Notes: generated from the sequence alone by a model not told the origin. 64,000 nt of DNA from Bradyrhizobium zhanjiangense (GCF_004114935.1 NZ_CP022221.1:1509001-1573000); one strand, 5' to 3'; shown: positions 26,773 through 36,355, numbered from the stretch's first letter. Numbers and translations are program-made.

Positions 26773-29140
26773 ATTGTCTGCCTCGCTGGCGCGTTTGGGC
26801 TGCGGGAGTGAGTTCGTCGAGCACGACGCCGACGAGCTTGCGCTCGGCGCGGCCGAGCGCGGTCAAGATCTCTTCCAGGCTGTCGTTGATGTCGAGGCTG
26901 GTCGGCAGCACCGCCACCAGCGCGTCGGTTTCGTCCAGCAGCTTGCGGCCGCCGGCCGAGAGCGGCACCGCGGGGCCGTCGAGGATCACGAGATCATAGC
27001 CGCCCGCGGCGCGCGCCTGTGCAATCGCTTTGCGAATGGCATCAGTCGCCTTGCCGGCATCGCCCCCAGCGGCCGGCAGCACCGAGATGCCGTTGACCGT
27101 CTTGATCTCGCGGGCGTCCTTGCCGCCGATCGAGAGCCAGCCGAGCCGGCTCGGTTCGCTCTTGCCGCGCCGGTTGAGCTTGTTCGAGAGCGAGCGTGCC
27201 TGATGATCGGCATCGATCATCAGCACGCGGGCGCCGTCGCGCGCGGCCGCCAGCGCGAAATTCAGCGCGGTCACGCTGCGACCGGTGGTCTCGCCGGTGC
27301 CGACGAGCGCGATGACCGGCATCGCCTTGCCGTCGGCGCGCCGGGCCACAGCAGTGCGCATGTCGCGCCAGGCATTGAGCAGCGTGGTCAGGGGGAAGCC
27401 GGGACGCAGGGTCGGCCAGCCCAGCCGGGTGAGATCGATGCCGCCGCCCGTGGCGAGAATGGCGCCGAGCGTGTGAATGACATCGGCCTCCTGGAGGCGT
27501 GCGATCAGCGGCTTTTCGATCAGGGGCTTCTCGACCATCGAAGGCTGTAACGGAGGAGCGGCAAGTTCCGGCGGAGCTTGCGCAACTTCCGGAGCTCGCG
27601 AGACCTGCTGGGGCGGCGAGGCCTCCGAGGCCTCTGCAGCCCGCGGGCGCTGCGGAGCTCGCGTTGCATCCGGCGCAGGCGTGCGCTGTGGACGGGCAGG
27701 CGTCGGCGCTGGCGCGGTCGCACCGGCGAACAGGAGCTCGGCCGCAGCGAACCAGCTTGACGCTGCGACCGCGCCGAAGATGAAGCCGATCATGGCGAAC
27801 AGGCTCATCGCCGGCGGGAACGAGCGTCGCTGCGGCACCGTCGCTTCGCCGATGACGCGGGCTGCGGACGTGTTCAGGCTCTCCTGCTCCTCGGTCTCGC
27901 GCGAACGCTTGAGGAATGATTGATAGACGTCGCGGCTGGCGTCGGCCTCGCGCTCGAGCTCGCGCAGGCGGACTGCGGCCTGGCTGAGCTGGACGCTCTG
28001 CCGCTTCTGCGCTTCCAGCGCCCGGTTGAGCGAAGCTTCGAAGTCGCGGGCACGCGTCAGGTCGTTCTTGGCGGACTGGGCGAAGCGGTCGATCTCCTCG
28101 TTGATGGTGCGCTTGAGATCCTCGACCTGCTTCTCGGTCTGGCGCAGCGCCGGATGGCGCGGGCCGAGCTCGCCGGCCTGCTCCGCGTATTTCTTGCGGG
28201 CGTCCGCATATTGCGCGCGCAGGTTCGCAATCGTCGGCGATTGCAGCGCCTCGGGGATCGCGCCCGCATCCGCGGCCGTGCGCCGGCTCGCCTCGATCTG
28301 GTCGAGCCGCGCCTGCGCATCCATTGTCGCCGCGCGGGCCGCGGCCAGCCGCTGGTTGCTGGCGGAGAGCTGCTGGTCGCTGATCAGCGTGTCCTGGGTG
28401 CCGACGAAATTGTTCTGGGCCTTGTAGGTGGCAAGCGCAGTCTCGGCGTTGCGCAGCCGCTCGCGCAGCTCCTTCAACCGGCTGGAGAGATCACTGGTGG
28501 CGCGCCGAGCGGCCGAGGCCTGCGAGTTGCGGGATTCCGCGAGATAGGCATTGGTCAGCGTGTTGGCGAGCATCGCCGCTTTCGCGGGATCCGTCGACCA
28601 GACCTCGATGTCGACGATGAAGCTCTTCTCGGTCTTGCGGATCGTGATGTGCTTGTTCAGCGCGTCGAGCGCTGCGAGCTGCACTTCCTTCTTTTCCGAG
28701 GGCGCGCGGGGCTGAAGGCCGATCAGGCCGAGCAGCGACGACATCAGGCTCGCGCCCTCGCCGCCGCCGAATTCCGGATCCTTGTCGAGACCGGCCTGCT
28801 CGATGACCTGGAGCAGCACGCTATTGGAGGTGATCAGGCGCGCCTGGCTCTCCACCACCATGGACATGCCGGAGACGTCCTGCGCGCGCGGCGTGAGCTC
28901 GCGATCGACGAGCTGAAGCTCGCGCGGGTCGACATAGAGCTGGGCGGTGGCGGTGTAGCGAGGCGTCAGGCTCTTGCCGATGGTGACCGCAAGCGTCGCG
29001 CCGAGCAGGGCGGCCGCGGCAATCGCGACCTTTCGCCGCCAGAGCAGATTGGCGAGCTCCAGCACGCTGAAGCCGGCCTGAGGCTTCCGTTGCGGGGCCT
29101 CCGGTCTGGCCCGATCAATCGGCTGGTTATAGTCAAGCAT
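26765..29140 (-). CDS. Polysaccharide co-polymerase / BY-kinase-like protein (Wzc/ExoP/GumC type)
   Basis: A 791-residue inner-membrane protein. An N-terminal Wzz domain has TM1 near residues 34-52 (VAIAAAALLGATLAVTIG), followed by a long periplasmic coiled coil (about 190-430) and TM2 near 447 (MSLFAMIGFIFGAVAAS). A Pro/Ala-rich linker (about 475-545) and a cytoplasmic kinase-like domain follow from about 600. The P-loop reads GTGETTGRS, with Arg where the Walker A lysine should be; Walker A' reads MIDADHQ and Walker B ILDGPA. The C-terminus ends RQYA without the tyrosine cluster of BY-kinases. It may therefore control chain length without phosphorylating itself. ATG 29140 follows GGGGA. Confidence 0.93.
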   Translation of the reverse strand: MLDYNQPIDRARPEAPQRKPQAGFSVLELANLLWRRKVAIAAAALLGATLAVTIGKSLTPRYTATAQLYVDPRELQLVDRELTPRAQDVSGMSMVVESQARLITSNSVLLQVIEQAGLDKDPEFGGGEGASLMSSLLGLIGLQPRAPSEKKEVQLAALDALNKHITIRKTEKSFIVDIEVWSTDPAKAAMLANTLTNAYLAESRNSQASAARRATSDLSSRLKELRERLRNAETALATYKAQNNFVGTQDTLISDQQLSASNQRLAAARAATMDAQARLDQIEASRRTAADAGAIPEALQSPTIANLRAQYADARKKYAEQAGELGPRHPALRQTEKQVEDLKRTINEEIDRFAQSAKNDLTRARDFEASLNRALEAQKRQSVQLSQAAVRLRELEREADASRDVYQSFLKRSRETEEQESLNTSAARVIGEATVPQRRSFPPAMSLFAMIGFIFGAVAASSWFAAAELLFAGATAPAPTPARPQRTPAPDATRAPQRPRAAEASEASPPQQVSRAPEVAQAPPELAAPPLQPSMVEKPLIEKPLIARLQEADVIHTLGAILATGGGIDLTRLGWPTLRPGFPLTTLLNAWRDMRTAVARRADGKAMPVIALVGTGETTGRSVTALNFALAAARDGARVLMIDADHQARSLSNKLNRRGKSEPSRLGWLSIGGKDAREIKTVNGISVLPAAGGDAGKATDAIRKAIAQARAAGGYDLVILDGPAVPLSAGGRKLLDETDALVAVLPTSLDINDSLEEILTALGRAERKLVGVVLDELTPAAQTRQRGRQYA

Positions 29141-29419
29141 GATCCCCAGCTTTCATTCCAACTGCCGCGGGCTGAGGGGTTACTCTTCGCTTTACGCCAC
29201 GCACCCGGGATATGGGGGCCCAATCAACGCAACAGGGAAAATTAACCATACTCATTGAGGGACTATTCACCGAAATGGCAAACAAAGCGTTTAAGCGCAT
29301 GCCGCTCCTCGGCGCGTCGCTGCGACGCTGAGGTCCCTCAGAGATTAACGGTTCGTTACCGCGCACAGCGTGGCCGCGAAGCTTCGCTTGTTGTGCGATC
29401 CGCTGCGCGCGCATGGCGG

Positions 29420-30220
29420 TCAGCTCTTCCGCAGGATGACGTGATAGTCGCCGCGACGGACGTCGGTGCCGCGCGGCAGCACCGCGTTCAGCACCGCGGC
29501 GCCGGCGTCGACCAGGGCCGCAAACAGCGGCTTGCGCCGCCGCATCTCGGGATAGCGCGGGCTCTCGACTTCGCGACGATAGATCATCTCGAGACCGTTG
29601 GCGGCCGCGAATGCTTCGAGCCTCGGCAGTGTCACCAGCGGATGGAAGAATGTCGGGAACGGCGGCTCGCCGGGCAGGCCGGCATCCTTGATGCCGCGGA
29701 TGTTCCGGTAGAACCAGACGTGAAACCAGTGCGGCGAATATTTGGTGACCACGCCCGACAGCGAGCGCGGATTGGGCGCGCCGATCAGGATCATTCCGCC
29801 GCGCCTGAGCGCGTCGCGGAAATTCAACAGTGCGGATTCGACGTCGGGAAGGTGTTCGATCACGTTGTAGCAGATCACGAGATCGAAGCTCTCCCGCCCG
29901 AAACGGTAGGTCTGGACGTCACCGAGGATCGCCTCGTCCGCGTAGGTATTGTTGCGGACCTGATCCTCGTCGATGTCGACGACGGTGACGTGGCTGCGGC
30001 TCGGCAATTCCGGCGGCAGAACGCTGCACGAGCCGCCGCCAGCTTCATAGATGGCGAGCCGGCCCTGCGGCAGTTCGCGGCGCAGCATGTCATGAACAGC
30101 GAGCAGGCTGTCGCGGGCTTCGCCAGGGATCAGATCGTGCAGCGCCTGGGTGGGTGGAGTGGCCGCGGAGACATTGATTGCCGTGGCTGTCGCGAAATCG
30201 ATCGTGGCTGGCTTGTTCAT
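29420..30220 (-). CDS. Class I SAM-dependent methyltransferase
   Basis: A 266-residue Rossmann-fold methyltransferase. Motif I reads IYEAGGGSCSVLP (about residues 58-70), the acidic end of strand 2 is VTVVDIDEDQ, and the post-motif DLVICYNVIEHLPDVESALL is typical of the Methyltransf_11/UbiE-like group. The remainder, including SPHWFHVWFYRNI, is specific to a subgroup found in polysaccharide clusters. It lies 280 bases upstream of the co-polymerase gene, on the same strand, and probably methylates a sugar or a lipid-linked intermediate (inference). Confidence 0.9.
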   Translation of the reverse strand: MNKPATIDFATATAINVSAATPPTQALHDLIPGEARDSLLAVHDMLRRELPQGRLAIYEAGGGSCSVLPPELPSRSHVTVVDIDEDQVRNNTYADEAILGDVQTYRFGRESFDLVICYNVIEHLPDVESALLNFRDALRRGGMILIGAPNPRSLSGVVTKYSPHWFHVWFYRNIRGIKDAGLPGEPPFPTFFHPLVTLPRLEAFAAANGLEMIYRREVESPRYPEMRRRKPLFAALVDAGAAVLNAVLPRGTDVRRGDYHVILRKS

Positions 30221-30616
30221 GAATTTCTGACTGCGCTTGTTCTATTCAAATTTACAGGAAAAAACTCGCTCGCCCGAAGAGCAAAACTGATGCCGCGCCA
30301 CCTCACTGGTCGCAGTGCTTACGGTCGGGTTAATGCGCATGGGCGTTAACTACGGCATTGTTCATGTTGCGGCGTTGTCGGTGCAGTGGACCGCGAATTG
30401 CACTATCACGCGTGCGACGTTTCGCAGCAGAAACACGCGAAGGCGGTTAAGTGCATGGTGTTGTGCCGAGATGGTTGGAGGTCGCCGGCATGCGTCCTGC
30501 GGCCGTCGTTCATTTTGGGACGCATCTGTGCCGCGGCGATGTGCCGTCGCGGGACGGGGCCGATCCGCGCGATCGAAGCAGGGCTTTTTCAATATATCTC
30601 GGACATCTAGGACGTC
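30221..30616. promoter_or_regulatory. Divergent intergenic region of the polysaccharide cluster
   Basis: These 396 bases separate the methyltransferase gene (minus) from the first family 2 glycosyltransferase gene (plus). They hold an inverted repeat whose outer arms are GTTAA (30329-30333) and TTAAC (30346-30350), with a TGCGCA palindrome in the left half (30334-30339). Further GTTAA-like words follow. No convincing gene is seen; the short open frames are Arg- and Cys-rich. The stretch probably holds two back-to-back promoters. Confidence 0.4.
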
Positions 30617-31645
30617 ATGACATTGATCCCGACAGACCTGTCCGCCACGCGCATTCCGGACGTCGTGCGCGATCCCAACCGGGAGATCGTGGCGAGCTCC
30701 CGCGTCATCGACCTGTCGGTCGGCATCGTCGTCTGCATTCCCTGCTTCCGCCGCCCGCAACATCTGCGGTTGACGCTGGACTCGCTGGTGAGCCAGCGTA
30801 CCCCCCGCTCCTTTGCCGTCGTCATGGTCGAGAACGATGCTGCGCGGCGCGAGAGCGCGCCGGTCGCCGCGGAGTATCTCGCCGGCGGCAGGCTTCAGGG
30901 CATCTGCCTCGTCGAGAAGCGGCAGGGTAATTGCCAGGCGATCAACGCCGCGTTCGAGACGGCGCAGGCGCTGTTTCCCGCCGCGACCCGCTTCCTGATG
31001 ATCGACGACGACGAGATCGCCTCGCCCGATTGGCTCGAGCTGATGGTTCGTACCGCGGAGGCGACCGGCGCCGACGTGGTCGGCGGGCCGGTGGTGCCGG
31101 TCTTCGACGACGACAGCCAGCCCTGGCTGTCGCGTCATCCCGCCTTCTGTCCTGCCTATGATTACAGCGGCGCGGTGCCGCTGATCTATGGCTGCGGCAA
31201 TTGTCTGATCACGCGCGCGGTGTTCGAGCGGTTCGAGCGACCGGCCTTCGATCTGCGTTTCAATTTCCTCGGCGGCGGCGACTGCGATTTCTTCGTGCGG
31301 TGTCGCGATGCCGGCATGACATTCCACTGGACCGCGGAGGCAGTCATCACCGAGACCGTGCCGCAGAGCCGCACCAGTCTCGGTTGGATCGCAAAACGAG
31401 GCCTGCGCATCGGCGCGATCAATTATCGTGTGCAGTCCAAGGCGGCGCGGAGCGCGGCGGCCCGGATGCTGGTGTTTGCGCAGATGGTCGGGCGGTTGCC
31501 GTTGTCGCTGGTGCGCGCGGCCAGTCTGCTGACGTCGTCGAAGACCGTTGTCGCGATGCATCCCGTGATGGTCGCGCTCGGCTCCGTGCTCGCAGCTTTC
31601 GGCATCGAGCCGAAGCCCTATGAAGCCTCGAAGATCGTGTCCTGA
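30617..31645 (+). CDS. Family 2 glycosyltransferase
   Basis: A 342-residue GT-A enzyme. The nucleotide-binding start is VGIVVCIPCFRRPQHLRLTLDSL (about residues 41-63), the metal-binding acidic motif is FLMIDDDEIASPDW (about 128-141), and the acceptor-side acidic motif is LGGGDCDFFVRC (about 219-230). No clear membrane segment is present apart from a moderately hydrophobic C-terminus. It transfers an activated sugar during polysaccharide assembly; the sugar is unknown. It ends convergently, 15 bases from another family 2 transferase. Confidence 0.92.
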   Translation: MTLIPTDLSATRIPDVVRDPNREIVASSRVIDLSVGIVVCIPCFRRPQHLRLTLDSLVSQRTPRSFAVVMVENDAARRESAPVAAEYLAGGRLQGICLVEKRQGNCQAINAAFETAQALFPAATRFLMIDDDEIASPDWLELMVRTAEATGADVVGGPVVPVFDDDSQPWLSRHPAFCPAYDYSGAVPLIYGCGNCLITRAVFERFERPAFDLRFNFLGGGDCDFFVRCRDAGMTFHWTAEAVITETVPQSRTSLGWIAKRGLRIGAINYRVQSKAARSAAARMLVFAQMVGRLPLSLVRAASLLTSSKTVVAMHPVMVALGSVLAAFGIEPKPYEASKIVS

Positions 31646-31660
31646 CGCCCTAGTCGCGGG

Positions 31661-32686
31661 TTAGATGCCGAAACGGGCGAGGGCGACCCGGAGCGCGGAG
31701 CGCGGCAGCGATTTGAGCGACCGCTGGCCGACCATCCCAAGATAGGCGAAGGCTTCGCGATATCTGCCGAAGCGCACCGCCTGCATCGCCGAATAGGTGA
31801 CGAGATGAATCTCGGCGGCCCGCCGCAGCGCGCCGGCCGCGCCTTCGGGCAGTCGCGCCAGGATCAGCCCGTCGTCGAAGACGCGCGCGACCGCCGGAAG
31901 GAAGTCCTGCGGCGTCCGCACCGCCGCGTTCATCGTGTTGGCCGTGTGCAGGCGATAGTCGAGCAGGAGCTTTGGTGCGAACTCGAACTCGCCGATCGCG
32001 GCAAGGCGGCACCAGCAATGCCAATCCTCGCAATATCTGAGGGAGACGTCGAAGCCGCCGATGGCGCGGAAGGCCTCCGCACGGGTGAGCACGATGCCGC
32101 CATTGACGATGAAGTTGCCGGCCGCGAGCCGCGTCAGCACATCGCCGGACGGCTTGCGGCGTGCCTTCAGCAGATCGCGCCGGCCGATTTGACGTCCCTC
32201 GCTATCGATCGTGTTGTAGTCGCCATAGACGAGAACTGCGCGCGGAGCGCCGCGCGCTGCCGCCAGCAGTGCCGCCACTGCATCGGGACGCAAGCGGTCG
32301 TCGGCATCGAGGAAGAGCAGCCAATCCCCGATCGCCTGCCGCGCGCCGAGATTGCGCGCCGCCGACACGCCGGCGGAGTCGTTGTGTATCAGACGCAGCC
32401 GTGGATCACGCATGGCGCGGACGATCGCCATGGTGCCGTCGATCGAGCCGTCGTCCACGACAATCACTTCGGTGACATCGCCTTGCGCGAGCGCGCTCGC
32501 GATGGTTTCACGGACATAGGCCGCGGCATTTTTGGCGGGAATCACGACGGAGACCGACGCGCCCGGGTGCACGGGCAGCGGCGGGCGCGCCGCCGGCATC
32601 ACGCGTGAGGCAGCCGGCAATTCGAGAACGTCGTCGGCGGTGATCAAGCTGCGGCTCGTCTTTAATGATCCGTTAACCAGGCGCAT
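31661..32686 (-). CDS. Family 2 glycosyltransferase
   Basis: A 341-residue GT-A enzyme with SVSVVIPAKNAAAYVRETIASAL near residue 45, IVVDDGSIDGT near 77 and LLFLDADDRLRPDAVAAL near 125, an unambiguous family 2 pattern. ATG 32686 (MRLVNGSLK) is chosen over an upstream TTG; neither has a clear ribosome site. The C-terminal 60 residues are basic (RSLKSLPRSALRVALARFGI) and may bind the membrane surface. It is divergent from the ligase-like gene, with 296 bases between them. The sugar donor is unknown. Confidence 0.9.
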   Translation of the reverse strand: MRLVNGSLKTSRSLITADDVLELPAASRVMPAARPPLPVHPGASVSVVIPAKNAAAYVRETIASALAQGDVTEVIVVDDGSIDGTMAIVRAMRDPRLRLIHNDSAGVSAARNLGARQAIGDWLLFLDADDRLRPDAVAALLAAARGAPRAVLVYGDYNTIDSEGRQIGRRDLLKARRKPSGDVLTRLAAGNFIVNGGIVLTRAEAFRAIGGFDVSLRYCEDWHCWCRLAAIGEFEFAPKLLLDYRLHTANTMNAAVRTPQDFLPAVARVFDDGLILARLPEGAAGALRRAAEIHLVTYSAMQAVRFGRYREAFAYLGMVGQRSLKSLPRSALRVALARFGI

Positions 32687-32982
32687 CCGCTGAGCTGGCA
32701 ACGCCAACGATCGCAACCTCGGCCAATGCGGATGATACCCGCATTACGGTCAAATCATTGCGCGGAAGGCCTGGGTGGTGCCAGTTTCGTGGATTAGCGT
32801 TAAGCCGCCGGCATTGAGCTTGTGGCAATTCGCAAGGAGTGCGACAGGGCTGCCCGTTGCAGAAGATGCCTGCCATCGCCTGCATGCTGGTTGACGGGCG
32901 GTTAACGGGGATTGGTTAAGGTCTTCAGCTTCCCTTGAATGTCGCTTTGACCTTCCTTCGGCTTCGTCACCTGCCTTGAGCC

Positions 32983-34347
32983 ATGAATCGCAGCTTGGAT
33001 CGCAGCGCCGCTGAGATGACTGACGTCGAGCGCCGATCGTTCGGCCACGTCCTGCGCGATGGGCTCGCGGGGCTGAACGCCGTGCAGGCGGCGCGCTGCC
33101 TCGTCGCCGTCACGGCGCTGCTGCTGGTGCTGGTCACGCTCGATCCCTTCCCGGACCTGCGCAACCCCGATGCCGCCACTGCCGTCGGCGGACGAATGGC
33201 GCTGACCTATGTCTCCTTCGGCCTCTTGGCTGCGGTCGCGGTGCTGCTCGCCGCCGCCACCGACGGTCTCTCGCTGAAGACCCTTGTGACCCCGCTGCAT
33301 CTCTGTCTCGTCGGTTGGCTTTTGATCAACATCGCCTTCTCCGAGAGCCGCGGCGTTTCGCTCCAGCGCTTCGTGCTCGCGGCGAGCGTGACGTCGCTCG
33401 CCGTGCTCCTGCCGCTATTGCCGCCGACGCAGCGCAGCTTCAACCTGTGCCTCGGCGGTGCCGCGCTCGCGCTGCTCGCACTGTGCTATCTCGGCGTCTT
33501 CCTCGCGCCGCAATATTCGATCCACACCGCGCTCGACATCACCGAGCCGCAGCTTGCCGGCGACTGGCGCGGCAGCTTCGGTCACAAGAACGTCGCCTCG
33601 CCCGTGATGACCATCCTGGTCTATGTCGGCATCTACCTTTGCGCGGTCGGCTCGTTCGTGATGGGCCCGGCGATCGCCGCGCTGGCGGGCATCTTCCTGA
33701 TCTTCACCGGCGGCAAGACATCCTCGGTGCTGTGCCTCGCGATCTATGCGCTGGCGTCGCTGGTCTACGTCACGCGGAGCCTGTGGCTGAAGCGGATCAT
33801 CTGCTTCGTGCCGCTGATCGTGATGAACCTCCTGACGGTCGGCAGCGTCTTGAGTCCGGCGCTCGGCGCCATGACGCGGCTGCTTCCGCTCGATCCCACC
33901 TTCACAGGCCGCTCCGCGATCTGGGAATTCGCGCTCGCAGCCGTCGCCGAGAAGCCGATCATCGGCCACGGCTATGCGGTCTTCTGGGACGACGTGACCG
34001 AGCGGCAGACCGCCCAAGGCGCCGAATGGGCGACGACTGCGGCACACAGCCACAACAGCTATCTCGATCTCGCGGTCACCATCGGCCTGCCGGGGCTGCT
34101 GCTCGTGATCCTCGTCTTCGTGCTCGCGCCGCTCGGCAATTTCCAGTCGGCCCAGGCGCACAACCGTAGTAGCGCGCTGGCAAAGCTGTTCCTCACCGTA
34201 TGGCTGTTCGGTCTGTATTACGGAGTCACCGAGACCTTCCTGCTCGAACGACAGAGCCCGATCTGGTTCATGTTCGTCCTCGCGGTGGCCGGCCTGCACT
34301 TCCTGGCCAGGTTCCAGTGCGTCGGGCAGGTGGGACCTGAGCACTGA
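32983..34347 (+). CDS. O-antigen ligase / Wzy-type polymerase family membrane protein
   Basis: A 454-residue protein with about 11-12 membrane segments. The large periplasmic loop holds the family motif AAHSHNSYLDLAVTIGLPGLL near residue 350, in which the His and Asn are important in Wzy_C/WaaL proteins. A second marker is GRSAIWEFALAAVAEKPIIGHG near 305. Members join polysaccharide units to each other or to a lipid core at the outer face of the inner membrane. In this context polymerisation of an exopolysaccharide is more likely than lipopolysaccharide ligation, but the two cannot be separated by sequence alone. Confidence 0.9.
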   Translation: MNRSLDRSAAEMTDVERRSFGHVLRDGLAGLNAVQAARCLVAVTALLLVLVTLDPFPDLRNPDAATAVGGRMALTYVSFGLLAAVAVLLAAATDGLSLKTLVTPLHLCLVGWLLINIAFSESRGVSLQRFVLAASVTSLAVLLPLLPPTQRSFNLCLGGAALALLALCYLGVFLAPQYSIHTALDITEPQLAGDWRGSFGHKNVASPVMTILVYVGIYLCAVGSFVMGPAIAALAGIFLIFTGGKTSSVLCLAIYALASLVYVTRSLWLKRIICFVPLIVMNLLTVGSVLSPALGAMTRLLPLDPTFTGRSAIWEFALAAVAEKPIIGHGYAVFWDDVTERQTAQGAEWATTAAHSHNSYLDLAVTIGLPGLLLVILVFVLAPLGNFQSAQAHNRSSALAKLFLTVWLFGLYYGVTETFLLERQSPIWFMFVLAVAGLHFLARFQCVGQVGPEH

Positions 34348-34465
34348 CGCCTTGTCGCAGCGGAGCGGCTCGGGCGACATCGCTTAACGATAAGCAGCGA
34401 GGTTACTTGTGGTTGCGACGAAACATAATCTATCTGGAAAGACTCAGTAACCGTATGTCCCGCGG

Positions 34466-35599
34466 ATGACGTTCCTCAGCGTCGAGCAATCAGCAGGTCG
34501 GGTGTCCAGCACGTCGGGAATCGTGGTCGATTTCATGCGTGACTGGCGGCGGGCAGCATTGCGCGTGAGCGCAGGCCATCGCACCGCGTTCCAGCACGGC
34601 TACTGGCTCGGCGCCTGGTATGAGGCGTTTCACGACCTCGCACCGCTGATCGCCGTGATTTCCGATGTCGCGACCGGCAAGGACATCGCACTTGTGCCGA
34701 TGATCAGCCATGTCAGGCGCGGCATCCGCGTGGTCGAATTCGCCGATCTCGGCGTCTCCGACAACAACGCGCCGATCCTGTCGCTTGATGCGGATGCGAC
34801 AGAAGGCATCGGCAAGGCGTTGATCGACGCGCTGCGCGCCTTGCCCGACGGCTTCGATCTGCTGCGCCTGAGGAAGATGCCGGCCCACATCGGAGGCAAG
34901 CCGAACCCGCTGGTGTCGCTCGGCCGGATCGGATCCTCCTCGCTCAACGGCAATCTCGTGCTGATGGGCGAGAACTATGAAGATTACCAGGCCTCGATCA
35001 AGCGCATGCAGCTGCCGCGCTGTTGGCGCGTCTTCAGCCGTCATGCCGGCGCGCGGTTCGAAATCGCCACGGACGTCGCCCGCGCGCATGAACTGCTGGA
35101 CGTGATGGATGTGCAGCAGCAGGCGCGCATGCGAAAGCTCGGCTCGCCATTTGTGCTTAACGACGAGACCCATGCGCGATTCTACCGCGAGGTCGCCCGC
35201 CAAGGCGTCGCAGAAGGCTACGCCGTCGTCTCGGCACTGGTCTGCGACGACGGCGTCATCGCCACCTCGCTCGGCGTCAGGCAAGGCGCGACTTACTACC
35301 TGCTGCGCATCAGTCACGCCGGCGAATCATGGTCGAGCTGCTCGCCGGGGCTGCTCGTCACCGAGCGTACCATGGCGGCGCTGCATGCACGGGGCGTGCG
35401 CCGTTTCGATCTCAGCATCGGCAACCAGGACTACAAGCGCCGCTTCGGCGCTCAGAAGGTCCCGCTGACCGATGTCAGCGTCGTGCTGTCCTGGCGCGGC
35501 TTGCCCTATGCATGGCGTGACCATGCCGCGCAGGGCCTGCGCCGCCACCCCAGGCTCGCCGCCTTTGCGGCGCGGGCGATGGGCAAGGGGACACGCTGA
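34466..35599 (+). CDS. CelD/BcsL-family GNAT acetyltransferase
   Basis: A 377-residue protein of the GNAT-like CelD/BcsL (acetyltransf_6) family. The C-terminal half has the usual order: VMDVQQQARMRKLG, YAVVSALVCDDGVIATSLGVRQG (strand pair of the fold), then RRFDLSIGNQDYKRRFGAQK close to the end. Relatives occur in cellulose and exopolysaccharide gene sets and are thought to acetylate the polymer. It is 118 bases downstream of the ligase-like gene on the same strand and probably the last gene of the cluster. A perfect hairpin follows its stop codon. Confidence 0.9.
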   Translation: MTFLSVEQSAGRVSSTSGIVVDFMRDWRRAALRVSAGHRTAFQHGYWLGAWYEAFHDLAPLIAVISDVATGKDIALVPMISHVRRGIRVVEFADLGVSDNNAPILSLDADATEGIGKALIDALRALPDGFDLLRLRKMPAHIGGKPNPLVSLGRIGSSSLNGNLVLMGENYEDYQASIKRMQLPRCWRVFSRHAGARFEIATDVARAHELLDVMDVQQQARMRKLGSPFVLNDETHARFYREVARQGVAEGYAVVSALVCDDGVIATSLGVRQGATYYLLRISHAGESWSSCSPGLLVTERTMAALHARGVRRFDLSIGNQDYKRRFGAQKVPLTDVSVVLSWRGLPYAWRDHAAQGLRRHPRLAAFAARAMGKGTR

Positions 35600-35600
35600 A

Positions 35601-35626
35601 GCGGCATTCTCGAACGAGAATGCCGC
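35601..35626. terminator. Perfect 12-bp hairpin between convergent genes
   Basis: GCGGCATTCTCG (35601-35612) pairs exactly with CGAGAATGCCGC (35615-35626) across a two-base loop. It starts two bases after the stop of the acetyltransferase gene and lies 11 bases from the convergent end of wrbA. It fits a bidirectional transcription end, though the U tract is missing. Confidence 0.65.
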
Positions 35627-35637
35627 CCGCGATCGCA

Positions 35638-36237
35638 TCAGCCATGCAGCTTTTTCGCGGTCTCCGCGATCTGGCGCCCTTGATAGCGTGCGCCGGCGAG
35701 CTCGTTGGCGCTGGGCTGACGGCTGCCGTCGCCGCCGGTGATCGTGGTGGCGCCATAGGGCGCGCCGCCGGTGACCTCGTCGAGCTTCATCTGGCCGGCG
35801 AAGCCGTAGTTCATGCCGACGACGACCATGCCGAAATGCAGCAGGTTGGTGATGATCGAGAACAGCGTCGTCTCCTGCCCACCGTGCTGGGTCGCGCTTG
35901 AGGTGAACGCGCCGCCGACCTTGCCGTGCAGCGCGCCCTTGGCCCAGAGCCCGCCCGCCTGGTCGAGGAAGTTGGCCATCTGCGAGGCGATGCGGCCAAA
36001 GCGGGTGCCGGTGCCGACGATGATCGCGTCGTAATTGGTGAGGTCTTCGATCTTGGCGATGGGCGCAGCCTGATCGAGCTTGTAATGGGAGGCTTTTGCG
36101 ACCTCTGCCGGCACCAGCTCCGGAACGCGCTTGATGTCGACAGTAGCGCCGGCTTCGCGCGCGCCTTCCGCAACGGCATTCGCCATCGCTTCGATGTGGC
36201 CGTAGGCGGAATAATAGAGGACGAGAACTTTGGTCAT
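35638..36237 (-). CDS. wrbA: NAD(P)H:quinone oxidoreductase WrbA
   Basis: A 199-residue flavodoxin-like FMN enzyme that reduces quinones by two electrons, avoiding semiquinones. The FMN phosphate loop is [16 protein letters not shown] at residues 4-19, [19 protein letters not shown] lies near 75, and [13 protein letters not shown] near 113; all are hallmarks of WrbA. The length equals that of E. coli WrbA. It is the last of three co-oriented redox genes (SDR, pirin, wrbA), separated from pirin by 118 bases that contain part of a dispersed repeat. Confidence 0.96.
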   Translation of the reverse strand: MTKVLVLYYSAYGHIEAMANAVAEGAREAGATVDIKRVPELVPAEVAKASHYKLDQAAPIAKIEDLTNYDAIIVGTGTRFGRIASQMANFLDQAGGLWAKGALHGKVGGAFTSSATQHGGQETTLFSIITNLLHFGMVVVGMNYGFAGQMKLDEVTGGAPYGATTITGGDGSRQPSANELAGARYQGRQIAETAKKLHG

Positions 36238-36277
36238 GGGTGGTCTCCGTTGGATGACGAGGTGAGTTGTTTGTTCG

Positions 36278-36336
36278 TTTCCGGGCTTGCCCCGGCCGAA
36301 GCCTCTTCGGCGTGGCGTAGGCCCGGCATGACGAGT
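36278..36336. repeat. Partial intergenic palindromic repeat
   Basis: CCGGGCTTGCCCCGGCC at the left and GGCCCGGCATGACG at the right flank a short AAGCCTCTTCGGC centre, recalling the right end (GGGCATGACG) of other repeats in this window. It lies between pirin and wrbA. It looks like a shortened copy and could form a hairpin within the operon transcript. Confidence 0.45.
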
Positions 36337-36355
36337 TGCTGTGTGGGGTCGGCGT

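Noticed and set aside
30315..30930. Short plus-strand frames before the first family 2 glycosyltransferase
   Set aside because: They are Arg- and Cys-rich, have no ribosome site, and one runs into the real gene in another frame.
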